Below are positions 16,263-23,837 of a DNA stretch of 38,340 nucleotides, piece by piece; within the stretch, counting starts at the first letter, position 1, and every line of letters starts with the position of its first letter. Below the pieces are notes generated by a model, which was not told the origin of the DNA, made no database searches, and worked only from the letters and a program-made list of their open reading frames with translations. This stretch comes from Collinsella sp. (GTDB lineage: Bacteria; Actinomycetota; Coriobacteriia; Coriobacteriales; Coriobacteriaceae). The position numbers and the translations under genes are program-made. The stretch lies in NCBI GenBank assembly GCA_031295385.1, contig JAUMOL010000005.1:1-38340 (forward strand). The letters run 5' to 3'.

Positions 16263-17705
16263 CTATCGACCTCCCTGCATAGCGGGCTCATCGCGCATGA
16301 GCTCAGCCAATGCCTCGCGATCGATACGCAGCGCATCGCCGCCGACTGGGTCGAGCGAATCGCCCTGTCCGGCGAAATCTTTGACCTGTTTGCGCTCCGC
16401 ACGGGAAAGGCCCCGCTCGCGATACTTTTGCGAATGAGCGGTGTACATGTTGATGAACAGGATGACCAGGAAGCTAAACACGATCACGACGACGACCCAA
16501 AAGAGGGCCACCGACGTGTTGCCGCCCATCCACTCAAAATAGGTGGCAATGGGGATGGTCTGCGTAATACCGGCGTAGTTGCCCGCAAAGAACAGGGTAC
16601 AGCCAAACTCGCCCATCGCGCGGGCAAAGGCGAGCACCGTGCCGGCGGCAATCGAGGGCCAGCCAAGCGGCATCATAAGCTTGGTAAAGATGCGACGCTC
16701 GGACCAGCCCAGGGTGCGCGCCGCATCGAGCATCTGCGTGTCGAGGCTCTCGAAGGCTCCGAGCGCCGTACGATAGACGAGCGGGAACGACACCACCACG
16801 GCAGAGATCACCGCCGCCGGCCACGTAAAGACGATCGAGATGCCGTGAGCGATAAGCCACTGGCCGACCCCGGTCGAGCGGCCAAACAGCATAAGCAGCA
16901 AAAAGCCGCACACCGTAGGCGGCAGCACCATAGGAATCGTAAAGACCGAATCAAGCAAACCCTTCACGCGGCTCGAGGTACCCATGGTCTTCCATGCGGC
17001 AAACAGACCCAGCGCAAACGCGATTACCAGGGCAAGTCCGCTCGTTTTTATAGACACCCAAAACGGGCGATAGTCGATGTCGCCCAAAAAGGAGATCAGA
17101 GAGGTCCAGGGCCCCTGCTCATCCCGCAATACGACAGACGATGCTTCTACCATTTGAGCGCTATCAAGCCAACGCGCGCCGCCCTTGGCATCACCCGAGG
17201 CTGGTGCAATCACCACATAGCGGTCCCCATCCGCACCGCGCTCGTCAAAGCCATAGGTATACCCGCCGACATCAAACGTTGTTTCCGCCGTGACATACCA
17301 AGGAAGATCCACGTCCCCCAGCTGCGCACCTCCCATGCAGTTTGCGCTGTCGAGCTTACAGACGAGGGCCTTGAGACCCGATACGCACTCGTTATCCTGC
17401 GGATCCAACCCATACTTCTCGACCGCCTTGGGCGATATCCACACCACAACGCGATCGGCAGCAGGCGCCACTACAAGGTCCACGTCCTCGTCAACGGGAA
17501 ACCGGTAGCCCTCAGGCTGGCCCTCCATGGCACGAGCGGTCCCCTTCGCCAACCGCTCAAAACCCTCGATCCCATAGGAAAGCCCATGAGCGGTCGCAGC
17601 AACCTGGGCCCCGTCCTCGGCGTCCCCGGCAAACGCAAATCCCGGCACCCAGCAAAGCGCGAAGGTCAAAGCACAGGCGACAAGCATGCGGAATCTATTA
17701 AGCAC
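16263..17705 (-). CDS. modB: Molybdate ABC permease (ModB) with a large N-terminal extracytoplasmic domain
   Basis: The C-terminal part (about residues 220-440) is a standard ModB-type permease: transmembrane helices, TIPMVLPPTVCGFLLL, and the EAA-like loop LDTQMLDAARTLGWSERRIF. ModB proteins are normally about 220-240 residues; this one is 480. The extra N-terminus begins with a signal-like hydrophobic helix (MLVACALTFALCWVPGFAFA) and then has about 180 soluble residues, with three cysteines in ECVSGLKALVCKLDSANC and no similarity I recognise. A cytoplasmic tail of about 50 residues follows the last helix. I chose the GTG at 17705 (TTGGAG upstream), which leaves 68 nt after modA; the frame open to 17774 would overlap modA. 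The extra domain may bind ligand or sense the binding protein. Confidence 0.88.
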   Translation of the reverse strand: MLNRFRMLVACALTFALCWVPGFAFAGDAEDGAQVAATAHGLSYGIEGFERLAKGTARAMEGQPEGYRFPVDEDVDLVVAPAADRVVVWISPKAVEKYGLDPQDNECVSGLKALVCKLDSANCMGGAQLGDVDLPWYVTAETTFDVGGYTYGFDERGADGDRYVVIAPASGDAKGGARWLDSAQMVEASSVVLRDEQGPWTSLISFLGDIDYRPFWVSIKTSGLALVIAFALGLFAAWKTMGTSSRVKGLLDSVFTIPMVLPPTVCGFLLLMLFGRSTGVGQWLIAHGISIVFTWPAAVISAVVVSFPLVYRTALGAFESLDTQMLDAARTLGWSERRIFTKLMMPLGWPSIAAGTVLAFARAMGEFGCTLFFAGNYAGITQTIPIATYFEWMGGNTSVALFWVVVVIVFSFLVILFINMYTAHSQKYRERGLSRAERKQVKDFAGQGDSLDPVGGDALRIDREALAELMRDEPAMQGGR

Positions 17706-17773
17706 GAAAAGCTCCAAGCGAATACAAGGACGGAGTGAAACACAAAACGATGGAATTATCGCGCCAAGCCGCA

Positions 17774-18649
17774 CTACTCGGAAAGCTCAAAGCCGTACTT
17801 AGCCCAAATCTTCTGAGCCTTCTTGTTGGTCAGACAGAAGTCGATGAACGCCTTGGCCTCGTCGGCGCGCTCGGAGCTCTCGGCAACGGCGCCCGGGTAC
17901 ACGATGGGTTTGTGCGAATCCTCGGGGCACACGAAGGCTTCCTCGATGCCGTCGTAGCGGAAGATATCGGAGCTGTAGACAAAACCGGCCACGCAGTCGC
18001 CTGTAGAGACGTAAGACGCAGCGGTGCCGACCTTGTCGGCCAGGGCCACCTTGTCGGCGATCTCGGGCACATACTCGCCGTCGTCGCCCTCGGTACCGGT
18101 GTAGAGGCCCACGGAGGCCAGGGCCTGGTTGGCGTACTTGCCGGCGGGGACGGTCTTGGCGTCGCCGATGGCGATCTTGCCGTCCAGATTCGCGACGTCG
18201 GCGATGGCCTCAACCTTGGTGTCGGAGCCCTCGGCGCGAATAATCACGAGGTCGTTGACGAACATGTCCTCACGGGTGCCGGCGTCGACGAGCTCGGCGG
18301 TCTCAGCGTCATCCATGGTGCCCTTGGAAGCGGTGATGAGCACGTCGACCGTGGCACCGGCGCGCATCTGCTCGACGAGGTCGCCAGACGCCTTAAACTG
18401 CGTGTCGGCAAACGTGGTGCCGGTCTGCTCGGTGTAGAACTCCTGAACCTCGGGCAGGGCCTTCTCGAGCGAGTTGGCGGCAAAGACCTGCAGCTCGACA
18501 GCCTTCTTCTTAGAGGAAGACTTGACGGAGCCGGCATCGGAACCAGCGGGCTCGGACGTCTTGTTGCCCGAGCAGCCGGCAAGGCCAAGGCCGGCGGCAG
18601 CGGCAGCAGAAAGCGAGACAAAACCGCGGCGTGAAACCATATCGAACAT
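17774..18649 (-). CDS. modA: Molybdate-binding lipoprotein (ModA)
   Basis: This 291-residue extracytoplasmic binding protein captures molybdate (or tungstate) for ModBC. The N-terminus shows SRRGF (Tat-like), a hydrophobic run and the lipobox GLAGC. Mature-protein motifs follow: VFAANSLEKALPEV (the oxyanion-binding loop, usually AASL), FKASGDLVEQMRAGATVDVLITAS, VPAGKYANQAL and VYPGAVAESSERADEAKAFI, all typical of ModA. The ATG at 18649 has AAAGGG 6 nt upstream. It is the first gene of the modABC operon, behind a promoter with a perfect TATAAT. Confidence 0.93.
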   Translation of the reverse strand: MFDMVSRRGFVSLSAAAAAGLGLAGCSGNKTSEPAGSDAGSVKSSSKKKAVELQVFAANSLEKALPEVQEFYTEQTGTTFADTQFKASGDLVEQMRAGATVDVLITASKGTMDDAETAELVDAGTREDMFVNDLVIIRAEGSDTKVEAIADVANLDGKIAIGDAKTVPAGKYANQALASVGLYTGTEGDDGEYVPEIADKVALADKVGTAASYVSTGDCVAGFVYSSDIFRYDGIEEAFVCPEDSHKPIVYPGAVAESSERADEAKAFIDFCLTNKKAQKIWAKYGFELSE

Positions 18650-18709
18650 ATTCAACCCTTTCGAACGCTATGCCCGGGCACCCCGCCGCAGGCTTTATTC
18701 TGTTACTAG

Positions 18710-18762
18710 ATTATACTTCCGCGCGAATAATGATAATGAGAAATTATTCTCGCTAGAGAATA
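18710..18762 (-). promoter_or_regulatory. modABC promoter with inverted-repeat operator
   Basis: On the minus strand a perfect -10 (TATAAT, 18715-18710) lies about 60 nt upstream of modA. The -35 position has no good hexamer. Overlapping and upstream of it is a perfect inverted repeat, TATTCTC-GCTA-GAGAATA (18745-18762), interlocked with a second one, GAATAAT (18725-18731) with ATTATTC (18743-18749). The stretch around TGATAATGAGAAATTATT resembles a Fur-type box more than the E. coli ModE site. A weak -35 with overlapping palindromes suggests regulated transcription; the regulator is unknown. Confidence 0.6.
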
Positions 18763-18802
18763 TAGTTTCGAGTTGCCGTGCACCTCGGCGTCGCTTCGGC
18801 GG

Positions 18803-18839
18803 AAAACAAAGGCGGAGCAGCCGTTCAGGTCGCCCCGCC
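18803..18839 (-). terminator. Intrinsic terminator of the moeA-mogA operon
   Basis: An 8-bp stem with one G-U pair (minus strand GGCGGGGC, 18839-18832, and GCTCCGCC, 18818-18811) is followed by TTTGTTTT. It lies just beyond the mogA stop and upstream of the modA promoter. Confidence 0.75.
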
Positions 18840-18852
18840 GCAGGTAAACCGC

Positions 18853-19332
18853 TTATTTGGTATGTCCGCCGCCCGCCGTCATTTGGGCCGCATGCTCCAG
18901 CTGATCGCTCACGGCCTCCCAGCTTTCGCGGGCCGCTTTCGTGCATCCCGGAAAGTTGATGACAAGCGTATGCCCACGCTGCATGCACACGGCGCGCGAG
19001 AGCATAGCGCGGCGCGTCTTGGTCATGGAGTACGCGCGAATCGCCTCGGCAATACCCGGCACATCGCGGTCGCAGACGGCACGCGTCGCCTCGGGCGTCA
19101 CATCGCGCATCGAAAGACCCGTGCCGCCGCAGGTGATCACGACATTGGCGTGGCACTCATCGGCGGCTTCCACAATGGCATCGCCAATCTCGCTGACGTC
19201 GTCGTGCACAACCACATGTGAGACGACCGTCCAGCCCTGTGCCTCGATAAGCTCCTCGAGCGCGGCTCCAGCCTCGTCCTGGGCAAGATCGCGCGTATCC
19301 GAGCACGTCACGATTGATATCTTCAGCTCCAC
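18853..19332 (-). CDS. mogA: Molybdopterin adenylyltransferase-type protein (MogA/MoaB family)
   Basis: This 159-residue cytoplasmic protein is predicted to adenylate molybdopterin before metal insertion. Visible family motifs are KISIVTCSDTRD at the N-terminus, VVITCGGTGLSMRDVTPEAT (the molybdopterin-binding GGTG and the RDxTPEA motif) and the C-terminal LVINFPGCTKAARE (usually NLPGSP). I chose the GTG at 19332 with AGGAGG 7 nt upstream; the open frame up to 19425 would overlap moeA and does not look like MogA. It follows moeA by 10 nt, forming a two-gene cofactor operon. Confidence 0.9.
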   Translation of the reverse strand: MELKISIVTCSDTRDLAQDEAGAALEELIEAQGWTVVSHVVVHDDVSEIGDAIVEAADECHANVVITCGGTGLSMRDVTPEATRAVCDRDVPGIAEAIRAYSMTKTRRAMLSRAVCMQRGHTLVINFPGCTKAARESWEAVSDQLEHAAQMTAGGGHTK

Positions 19333-19342
19333 AGCATTCCTC

Positions 19343-20605
19343 CTACAACACGGCGCCCTCGGGCAGGTCGACGCGAACAATGTCCACGACATCTCCCGCC
19401 TTGAGCTCGCACGGTCCTTCGTCAATACGCAGTAGACAGTTGGCCTGCTGCATCGTGCCGAGCAGCGCCGAATTCTGCGTCTTGGCCTCGGTCACCAACA
19501 GCTCACCGGTCTCGGGGTCGCGCAAAACCGTGGCGCGATCGAAGAAGCGTCGGTCCTGGCGCTTTTTCACGCCGTGTGTGAGCGTCGCCTGCTGCACGGG
19601 ACGCGCCCCCTCGGCAAAGCCGCGCATCTTGCGGATCGCCGGACGGGCGAGCATCTCAAAGCCCACATACGCCGCGGCCGGATTGCCTGAAAGCCCCAGG
19701 TAGGGCTTACCCCCGAGCAAGCCAAACGTGATGGCCTTGCCCGGACGCATCGAAATGCGGTCAAACAGCACCTCGCCCTCGCGCCGGACGAGCGCCGTCA
19801 CGTAGTCGTAATCGCCCGCCGAGGCGCCACCGCTCGTAATGACAAAATCGCACTCCTGCACGGCGCGATGCACCAGTTCGGCAATCGCCTGCTCATCGTC
19901 GGGCGCAATGCCGTAGAACACGGGCTCGGCGCCGGCATCGAGCGCCTCGGCCATTAACGCCGAGGAGTTGGAATCGCGAATCTGCCCGCGCGCCGGCAGC
20001 TCACTCGGTGCGACCAGTTCCGTCCCCAGCGAGATAATGCCCACGCGCGGGGCGTCATGCACCTTCACGCTCGCATACCCGGCGCTCGCCAGCAGGCCGG
20101 CGCCTGCCGGGGCCACAACCTCGCCGGCGCGCATCACGACGTCGCCGGCATGGGCCTCCTCGGCGGCAGAGCGAACGTTCTCCCCCACTTTAGCAGGCGC
20201 CGAGAAGCTCACGTGCGAGCCCTCGTTGCCGTCGCCGTCGAGCACCTCGACGATCTCGTACTTCACCACGGCATCCGCACCCTCGGGCACCGGCGCGCCC
20301 GTCATGATGCGGACCGTCTCACCCGGGGCAAGAGCGCCATCGAACACATGGCCCGCGGCCTCGTGTCCGATAACGTTGAGCATCACCGGCGCCTCGCCAG
20401 ACGCCTGTGCCAAGTCCGCCGAGCGCACGGCGTATCCGTCCATAGCGCTGTTGGCAAACGGCGAGATATCGATATCGGCCACAGCGTCCTCGGCCAAGGG
20501 AAGGCCGGCGGCCTGCCACGCGGGAATCTCGACAACTTCCGTCATTTGCACCTGCGAAAGGACAATCGCTTGGGCGTCCTCCAGCAGCATGAGTTCCTCT
20601 GCCAC
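19343..20605 (-). CDS. moeA: Molybdopterin molybdenumtransferase (MoeA)
   Basis: MoeA inserts molybdate into adenylylated molybdopterin. The 420-residue protein has SPFANSAMDGYAVRS, the signature for domain I/II (usually NSAMDGYAV), GAPVPEGADAVVKYE, GIISLGTELV, TSGGASAGDYDYV (the catalytic aspartates) and SMRPGKAITFG, plus LSGNPAAAYVGFE. The GTG at 20605 follows AAAGAGG. The product uses molybdate supplied by the adjacent ModABC. A minus-strand TATACT at 20668-20663 lies upstream as a likely -10. Confidence 0.95.
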   Translation of the reverse strand: MAEELMLLEDAQAIVLSQVQMTEVVEIPAWQAAGLPLAEDAVADIDISPFANSAMDGYAVRSADLAQASGEAPVMLNVIGHEAAGHVFDGALAPGETVRIMTGAPVPEGADAVVKYEIVEVLDGDGNEGSHVSFSAPAKVGENVRSAAEEAHAGDVVMRAGEVVAPAGAGLLASAGYASVKVHDAPRVGIISLGTELVAPSELPARGQIRDSNSSALMAEALDAGAEPVFYGIAPDDEQAIAELVHRAVQECDFVITSGGASAGDYDYVTALVRREGEVLFDRISMRPGKAITFGLLGGKPYLGLSGNPAAAYVGFEMLARPAIRKMRGFAEGARPVQQATLTHGVKKRQDRRFFDRATVLRDPETGELLVTEAKTQNSALLGTMQQANCLLRIDEGPCELKAGDVVDIVRVDLPEGAVL

Positions 20606-20662
20606 ATGTACCTCTTTAATCCGCGGCGCACATCACGGGCGCCGATTCATTATGTTTATCTC

Positions 20663-20690
20663 AGTATAATCCCCCGCTGCACGACGGCAA
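20663..20690 (-). promoter_or_regulatory. Putative moeA-mogA promoter
   Basis: TATACT (20668-20663) with TTGCCG about 16 nt upstream on the minus strand, about 60 nt before the moeA start. The match is moderate. Confidence 0.35.
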
Positions 20691-20780
20691 CATGACCCAC
20701 GTTCTCGAATACATCTGTCGGCCGCAAGCCGCGAAACAGAAACAAAACCAACCTGCCGGTTTGTCACGTTTGACACGTTC

Positions 20781-20786
20781 TATAAT
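20781..20786 (+). promoter_or_regulatory. -10 element for the CLC transporter gene
   Basis: A consensus TATAAT lies 30 nt before the CLC start. A TTGACA at 20770-20775 is too close (5 nt) to be its -35, and the properly spaced hexamer is poor, so the promoter is only partly defined. Confidence 0.45.
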
Positions 20787-20815
20787 GTTTGCGTTGCAAC
20801 CTAAAAGAGGAACGT

Positions 20816-22237
20816 ATGGCTTTTACCGACAAACCCGAAAGCGCAAACGAGGCGCAGGATCATTCCCAGCCGCTCGACGATGGCGGCTTTTTCTCCCTGA
20901 ACGACGTCATCACGGCAGGCAGGCATCAACTTACCCGCTCCGAACAGCTCTTGGCTGCCGACACGCGCCGCAATGCCCGCAACATGCTCGCAAGCGCCAA
21001 GCTGCTCGCGCTCGTAGTTATCGTCTCACTCGCCATGGGCGTTGCCGCTTGGGCGTTTTTGGCCTCGCTGAATATCGCGACCGATTATCGCGAGCACCAT
21101 GCGTGGGTGTTCGCCCTGCTCCCCATCGTGGGCATGGCCACCGCGTGGATCTACAAGAACCACGGTCTCGCCGCCAAACGCGGAAACAACCTGGTCATTG
21201 ACTCCGCCCTGGGCACACGCCTCATCCATATGCGCATGGCCGTCCTCACCTTCGTCTGCTCCACGCTCACGCACCTAACGGGCGGATCGGCCGGTCGCGA
21301 GGGAGCCGCGGTGCAGATTGGCGGCACCATCGCCAGCAACATCTCGAACCTCGCCCACCTCAAAAAGCATGACCACCACGACCTCATGCTCGCCGGCATC
21401 TCGTCGGCCTTTGGCGCTGTATTCGGCTCGCCCCTTGCCGGAGCTTTTTTTGGCATGGAGATGTGCTTTATCGGCAAGATCGACTACACAGCGGGCATCT
21501 ACTGCCTGGTCGCATCGTTTACCGGCTACTTTACGTCACTCGCCCTAGGTACCGAGTATGAGGCGAATGTTATCGCCAGCGTCCCCGACATGACGCCGCG
21601 GACGGTTGCCATCGTTGTTGTCAGCGCCATTATCTTCGGTCTCACCGCACGCCTCTTTGCCTGGTCGGTTCGAACCGTCAAAAGCCTGTACGGTCGCTTT
21701 ATCACCAATTACCTCGTTCGCGCACTCGTGGGCGCGCTCGTGGTGCTCGCGGCCTACGCAATGCTCGACGCCTGGAAGTATGCCGGCCTTGCCACCTGGC
21801 TCTCGGGTGCCGGGTTTGCCGGTAACACGACCCTTTCCGACGCCGCCATCAAGCTTGTGGTGACGGCGCTCACCCTGGGCGCCGGCTTCCAAGGCGGCGA
21901 GGTCACGCCCCTGTTCGGCATCGGCGCGGCGCTCGGCGGATGGATCGGATGCCTCACCGGGCTCGACCCGAGCTTTGTGGCGGCCCTCGGCATGCTCGGT
22001 GTGTTCTGCGCCGGCCTCAACGTGCCCATCACCACCTGCATGATGGCCATCGACCTGTTCCACGGAACGGCCGCGGGCTTCTTTGTCATCGTTTCGTTTA
22101 TTAGCTATCTCGTCGGCGGCCACCGCGGCGTATATCCCGCGCAGCGTATTGTCTCGCCTAAACGCCGTTCGCTTATTGTGGACGAGGGTCACACGGTGGC
22201 AGAGGCTATCGAGCGCCACAACGACCTGATAGAGTAG
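20816..22237 (+). CDS. CLC-family anion channel/antiporter, possibly fluoride type
   Basis: This 473-residue membrane protein has the CLC landmarks in order: a GNNLVIDSAL stretch near residue 120-130, GGSAGREGAAVQIGG with the gating glutamate, FGSPLAGAFFGMEM, GAGFQGGEVTPLFGIGAALG and CAGLNVPITTCMMAIDLF. The first selectivity-filter motif of canonical chloride CLCs (GSGIP) is replaced by GNNLV, and GREGP by GREGA. From memory, this pattern is seen in the CLC-F branch of fluoride/proton antiporters, so fluoride export is a reasonable but untested guess. No fluoride riboswitch is visible upstream. A soluble N-terminus of about 65 residues precedes the first helix. The ATG at 20816 has AAAAGAGGAA upstream. 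Confidence 0.88.
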   Translation: MAFTDKPESANEAQDHSQPLDDGGFFSLNDVITAGRHQLTRSEQLLAADTRRNARNMLASAKLLALVVIVSLAMGVAAWAFLASLNIATDYREHHAWVFALLPIVGMATAWIYKNHGLAAKRGNNLVIDSALGTRLIHMRMAVLTFVCSTLTHLTGGSAGREGAAVQIGGTIASNISNLAHLKKHDHHDLMLAGISSAFGAVFGSPLAGAFFGMEMCFIGKIDYTAGIYCLVASFTGYFTSLALGTEYEANVIASVPDMTPRTVAIVVVSAIIFGLTARLFAWSVRTVKSLYGRFITNYLVRALVGALVVLAAYAMLDAWKYAGLATWLSGAGFAGNTTLSDAAIKLVVTALTLGAGFQGGEVTPLFGIGAALGGWIGCLTGLDPSFVAALGMLGVFCAGLNVPITTCMMAIDLFHGTAAGFFVIVSFISYLVGGHRGVYPAQRIVSPKRRSLIVDEGHTVAEAIERHNDLIE

Positions 22238-22324
22238 ACGTTAGTATTCGCCGTGCAGCCACAATCGGGGGCACTTTGACCTGAGCGCGACCGCACCGTC
22301 ACGTCATACGCCGGGAGTCGCCCC

Positions 22325-23287
22325 ATGCACGCAACTGATTTTGGTCGCACGCTCATCATCGCCAATCCTGCCGCCCAGTCGGGCGCCGCGCATGAGGTTG
22401 CCGAGCGCCTGCAGCGCTTTTTGGATATGACCGCGCGCACATCCCAGTTTGACCTGGTGCTGACCGAGTGCATGGGACATGCCAAGGTACTCGCCGCACA
22501 GGCCCAGGGCTACCGCACGGTTATCGCACTCGGCGGCGACGGCGTGATCCACGAGGTCGTCAATGGCTTGATGGCGCAAGAAGAGGCGATTCGGCCGGCG
22601 CTTGCCGTCCTGCCCGTAGGCTCCGGCAACGATTTTGCCCAGACACTCGGTATCGACGATTTCTCCGGCAAAGATTTTGGCGCGCTGCTCACCTGCGAGC
22701 TGCAGCGTCAGGACATCGGGCGCATTCGCTCGTGGAGCCCTGCGAGCGGCAGCGGCGAGGCTGCCGTTGAGTACTACGGCCAGACGCTTTCGGTCGGCAT
22801 CGATGCCGCCATCGGCCTTGGAACCACCGAGCTGCGCAAAAAGACGGGCCTCGCCGGCGCTCCGCTCTACACTCTTTCGGGACTTGAGCAGTTTGGCCTG
22901 CGCTATCGCAACTACCCCATGACGGTCAGCTTTGACAGCGCGCCCGCCGAGCGCGTGCGGGCGATTATCATGGCCATTCAGTTGGGGCCCACCTATGGTT
23001 CGGGCTATCGCATCTGTCCCGATGCCGACCCCTGTGACGGTATACTCGACGTCTGCTACGCCTGCGGCCCCGTCCCCCGTGCGATTGCCCTGCCCATGTT
23101 TCTTTCGGCCAAGGACGGCCACCACACCAAGCTGCCGCCGGTTCGCATGCGTCGTTGCCGTCATGCCGAGCTCACGTTCGAGGAGCCCGACTACCCCATC
23201 CAAGCCGACGGCGAGCCCGTTGTCGCCTCGCGCATCGAGGTGGACATCCTTCCCGCCGCCCTCGAGGTCTGGCACCCAACCCGCTAG
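22325..23287 (+). CDS. Diacylglycerol kinase-family lipid kinase (DagK/YegS-like)
   Basis: The 320-residue protein has the DAGK catalytic domain: LIIANPAAQSGAA at the N-terminus, the nucleotide-binding ALGGDGVIHEVVNGL, LPVGSGNDFAQTLGI, and the C-terminal IQADGEPV, the usual YegS/BmrU-type ending. It would phosphorylate diacylglycerol or a related membrane lipid. GGGAG precedes the ATG at 22325. It follows the CLC gene by 87 nt without a visible terminator, so the two may be co-transcribed. Confidence 0.92.
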   Translation: MHATDFGRTLIIANPAAQSGAAHEVAERLQRFLDMTARTSQFDLVLTECMGHAKVLAAQAQGYRTVIALGGDGVIHEVVNGLMAQEEAIRPALAVLPVGSGNDFAQTLGIDDFSGKDFGALLTCELQRQDIGRIRSWSPASGSGEAAVEYYGQTLSVGIDAAIGLGTTELRKKTGLAGAPLYTLSGLEQFGLRYRNYPMTVSFDSAPAERVRAIIMAIQLGPTYGSGYRICPDADPCDGILDVCYACGPVPRAIALPMFLSAKDGHHTKLPPVRMRRCRHAELTFEEPDYPIQADGEPVVASRIEVDILPAALEVWHPTR

Positions 23288-23294
23288 CCCCACC

Positions 23295-23365
23295 TAAGTT
23301 GCGGTGAAATAGGGACTGTTTATGCAGCTAAAGCCGCAAAACAGTCCCTATTTCACCGCAACTTA
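23295..23365. repeat. Perfect 27-bp inverted repeat with 17-nt loop
   Basis: The arms 23295-23321 and 23339-23365 are exact reverse complements over 27 bp and begin TAAGTTGCGGTGAAATAGGG. The element fills the gap between the convergent lipid kinase and release-factor-like genes. It could stop transcription from both sides, but there is no U-tract on either strand. The right arm shares AGTCCCT and a TTTCAC/TGTCAC block with the smaller hairpin at 23780-23810, suggesting related elements. Confidence 0.9.
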
Positions 23366-23373
23366 TGAGGAGA

Positions 23374-23754
23374 TCATTCGTCGCTGCCCGGTTTGCGACG
23401 GTTGGCCTTTTTAATGGCGTTGAAGTGCTTGTCGTTGAGCCTGCGCTGGCGCGATCGCTGAGGCACCTTGGTCTTTACGCGTCGGCGCGGCGGACGGCCA
23501 CGACGCTCAAGCTCTGCCCTCAGCTTACGCAGACAGCTTGCACGGTTCTGGAACTGACTGCGGCTCTCGCGCGCCGTCACGGTAATCCCCGAAGGGATGT
23601 GCTTCATGCGCACCGCCGAGTCCGTCGTGTTCACGCCCTGTCCGCCCGGACCCGTCGCGCGAAACACCTGTACCTCGCAATCGCGCGCCAGCTCTTCGAC
23701 CGACATCTCGGCATAGCGCGCATACTCACGCCATCCCATCGTGTTCTCATCCAT
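23374..23754 (-). CDS. Release-factor-like peptidyl-tRNA hydrolase domain protein (ArfB/YaeJ-like)
   Basis: This 126-residue protein consists only of the GGQ catalytic domain of class I release factors (GPGGQGVNTTDSAVRM, GGQ at residues 37-39), followed by a very basic tail (RGRPPRRRVKTKVPQRSRQR and on to KKANRRK). It lacks codon-recognition domains. The layout is that of stalled-ribosome rescue hydrolases such as ArfB, where GGQ hydrolyses peptidyl-tRNA and the basic tail enters the empty mRNA channel. Its exact subfamily is not certain. The ATG at 23754 has GGGAGG upstream; the longer frame to 23820 runs through a terminator hairpin and is rejected. Confidence 0.83.
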   Translation of the reverse strand: MDENTMGWREYARYAEMSVEELARDCEVQVFRATGPGGQGVNTTDSAVRMKHIPSGITVTARESRSQFQNRASCLRKLRAELERRGRPPRRRVKTKVPQRSRQRRLNDKHFNAIKKANRRKPGSDE

Positions 23755-23774
23755 ATCAACACCTCCCTTCATAC

Positions 23775-23810
23775 AAAAAATGTGACAAAGGGAAAGTCCC
23801 TTTGTCACAT
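23775..23810 (-). terminator. Intrinsic terminator after xpt
   Basis: A perfect 14-bp stem (23780-23793 with 23797-23810, 3-nt loop) is followed on the minus strand by TTTTTT. It lies 27 nt past the xpt stop and before the release-factor-like gene. Confidence 0.9.
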
Positions 23811-23837
23811 CGCATACCAATCGCTTGTGTTGCGCGC

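Noticed and set aside
20606..20815. Fluoride riboswitch upstream of the CLC gene
   Set aside because: The conserved fluoride riboswitch blocks are not visible.
22304..23293. A 329-codon minus-strand frame opposite the lipid kinase gene
   Set aside because: Shadow of the lipid kinase gene, whose GGDG and GSGND motifs are clear on the plus strand.
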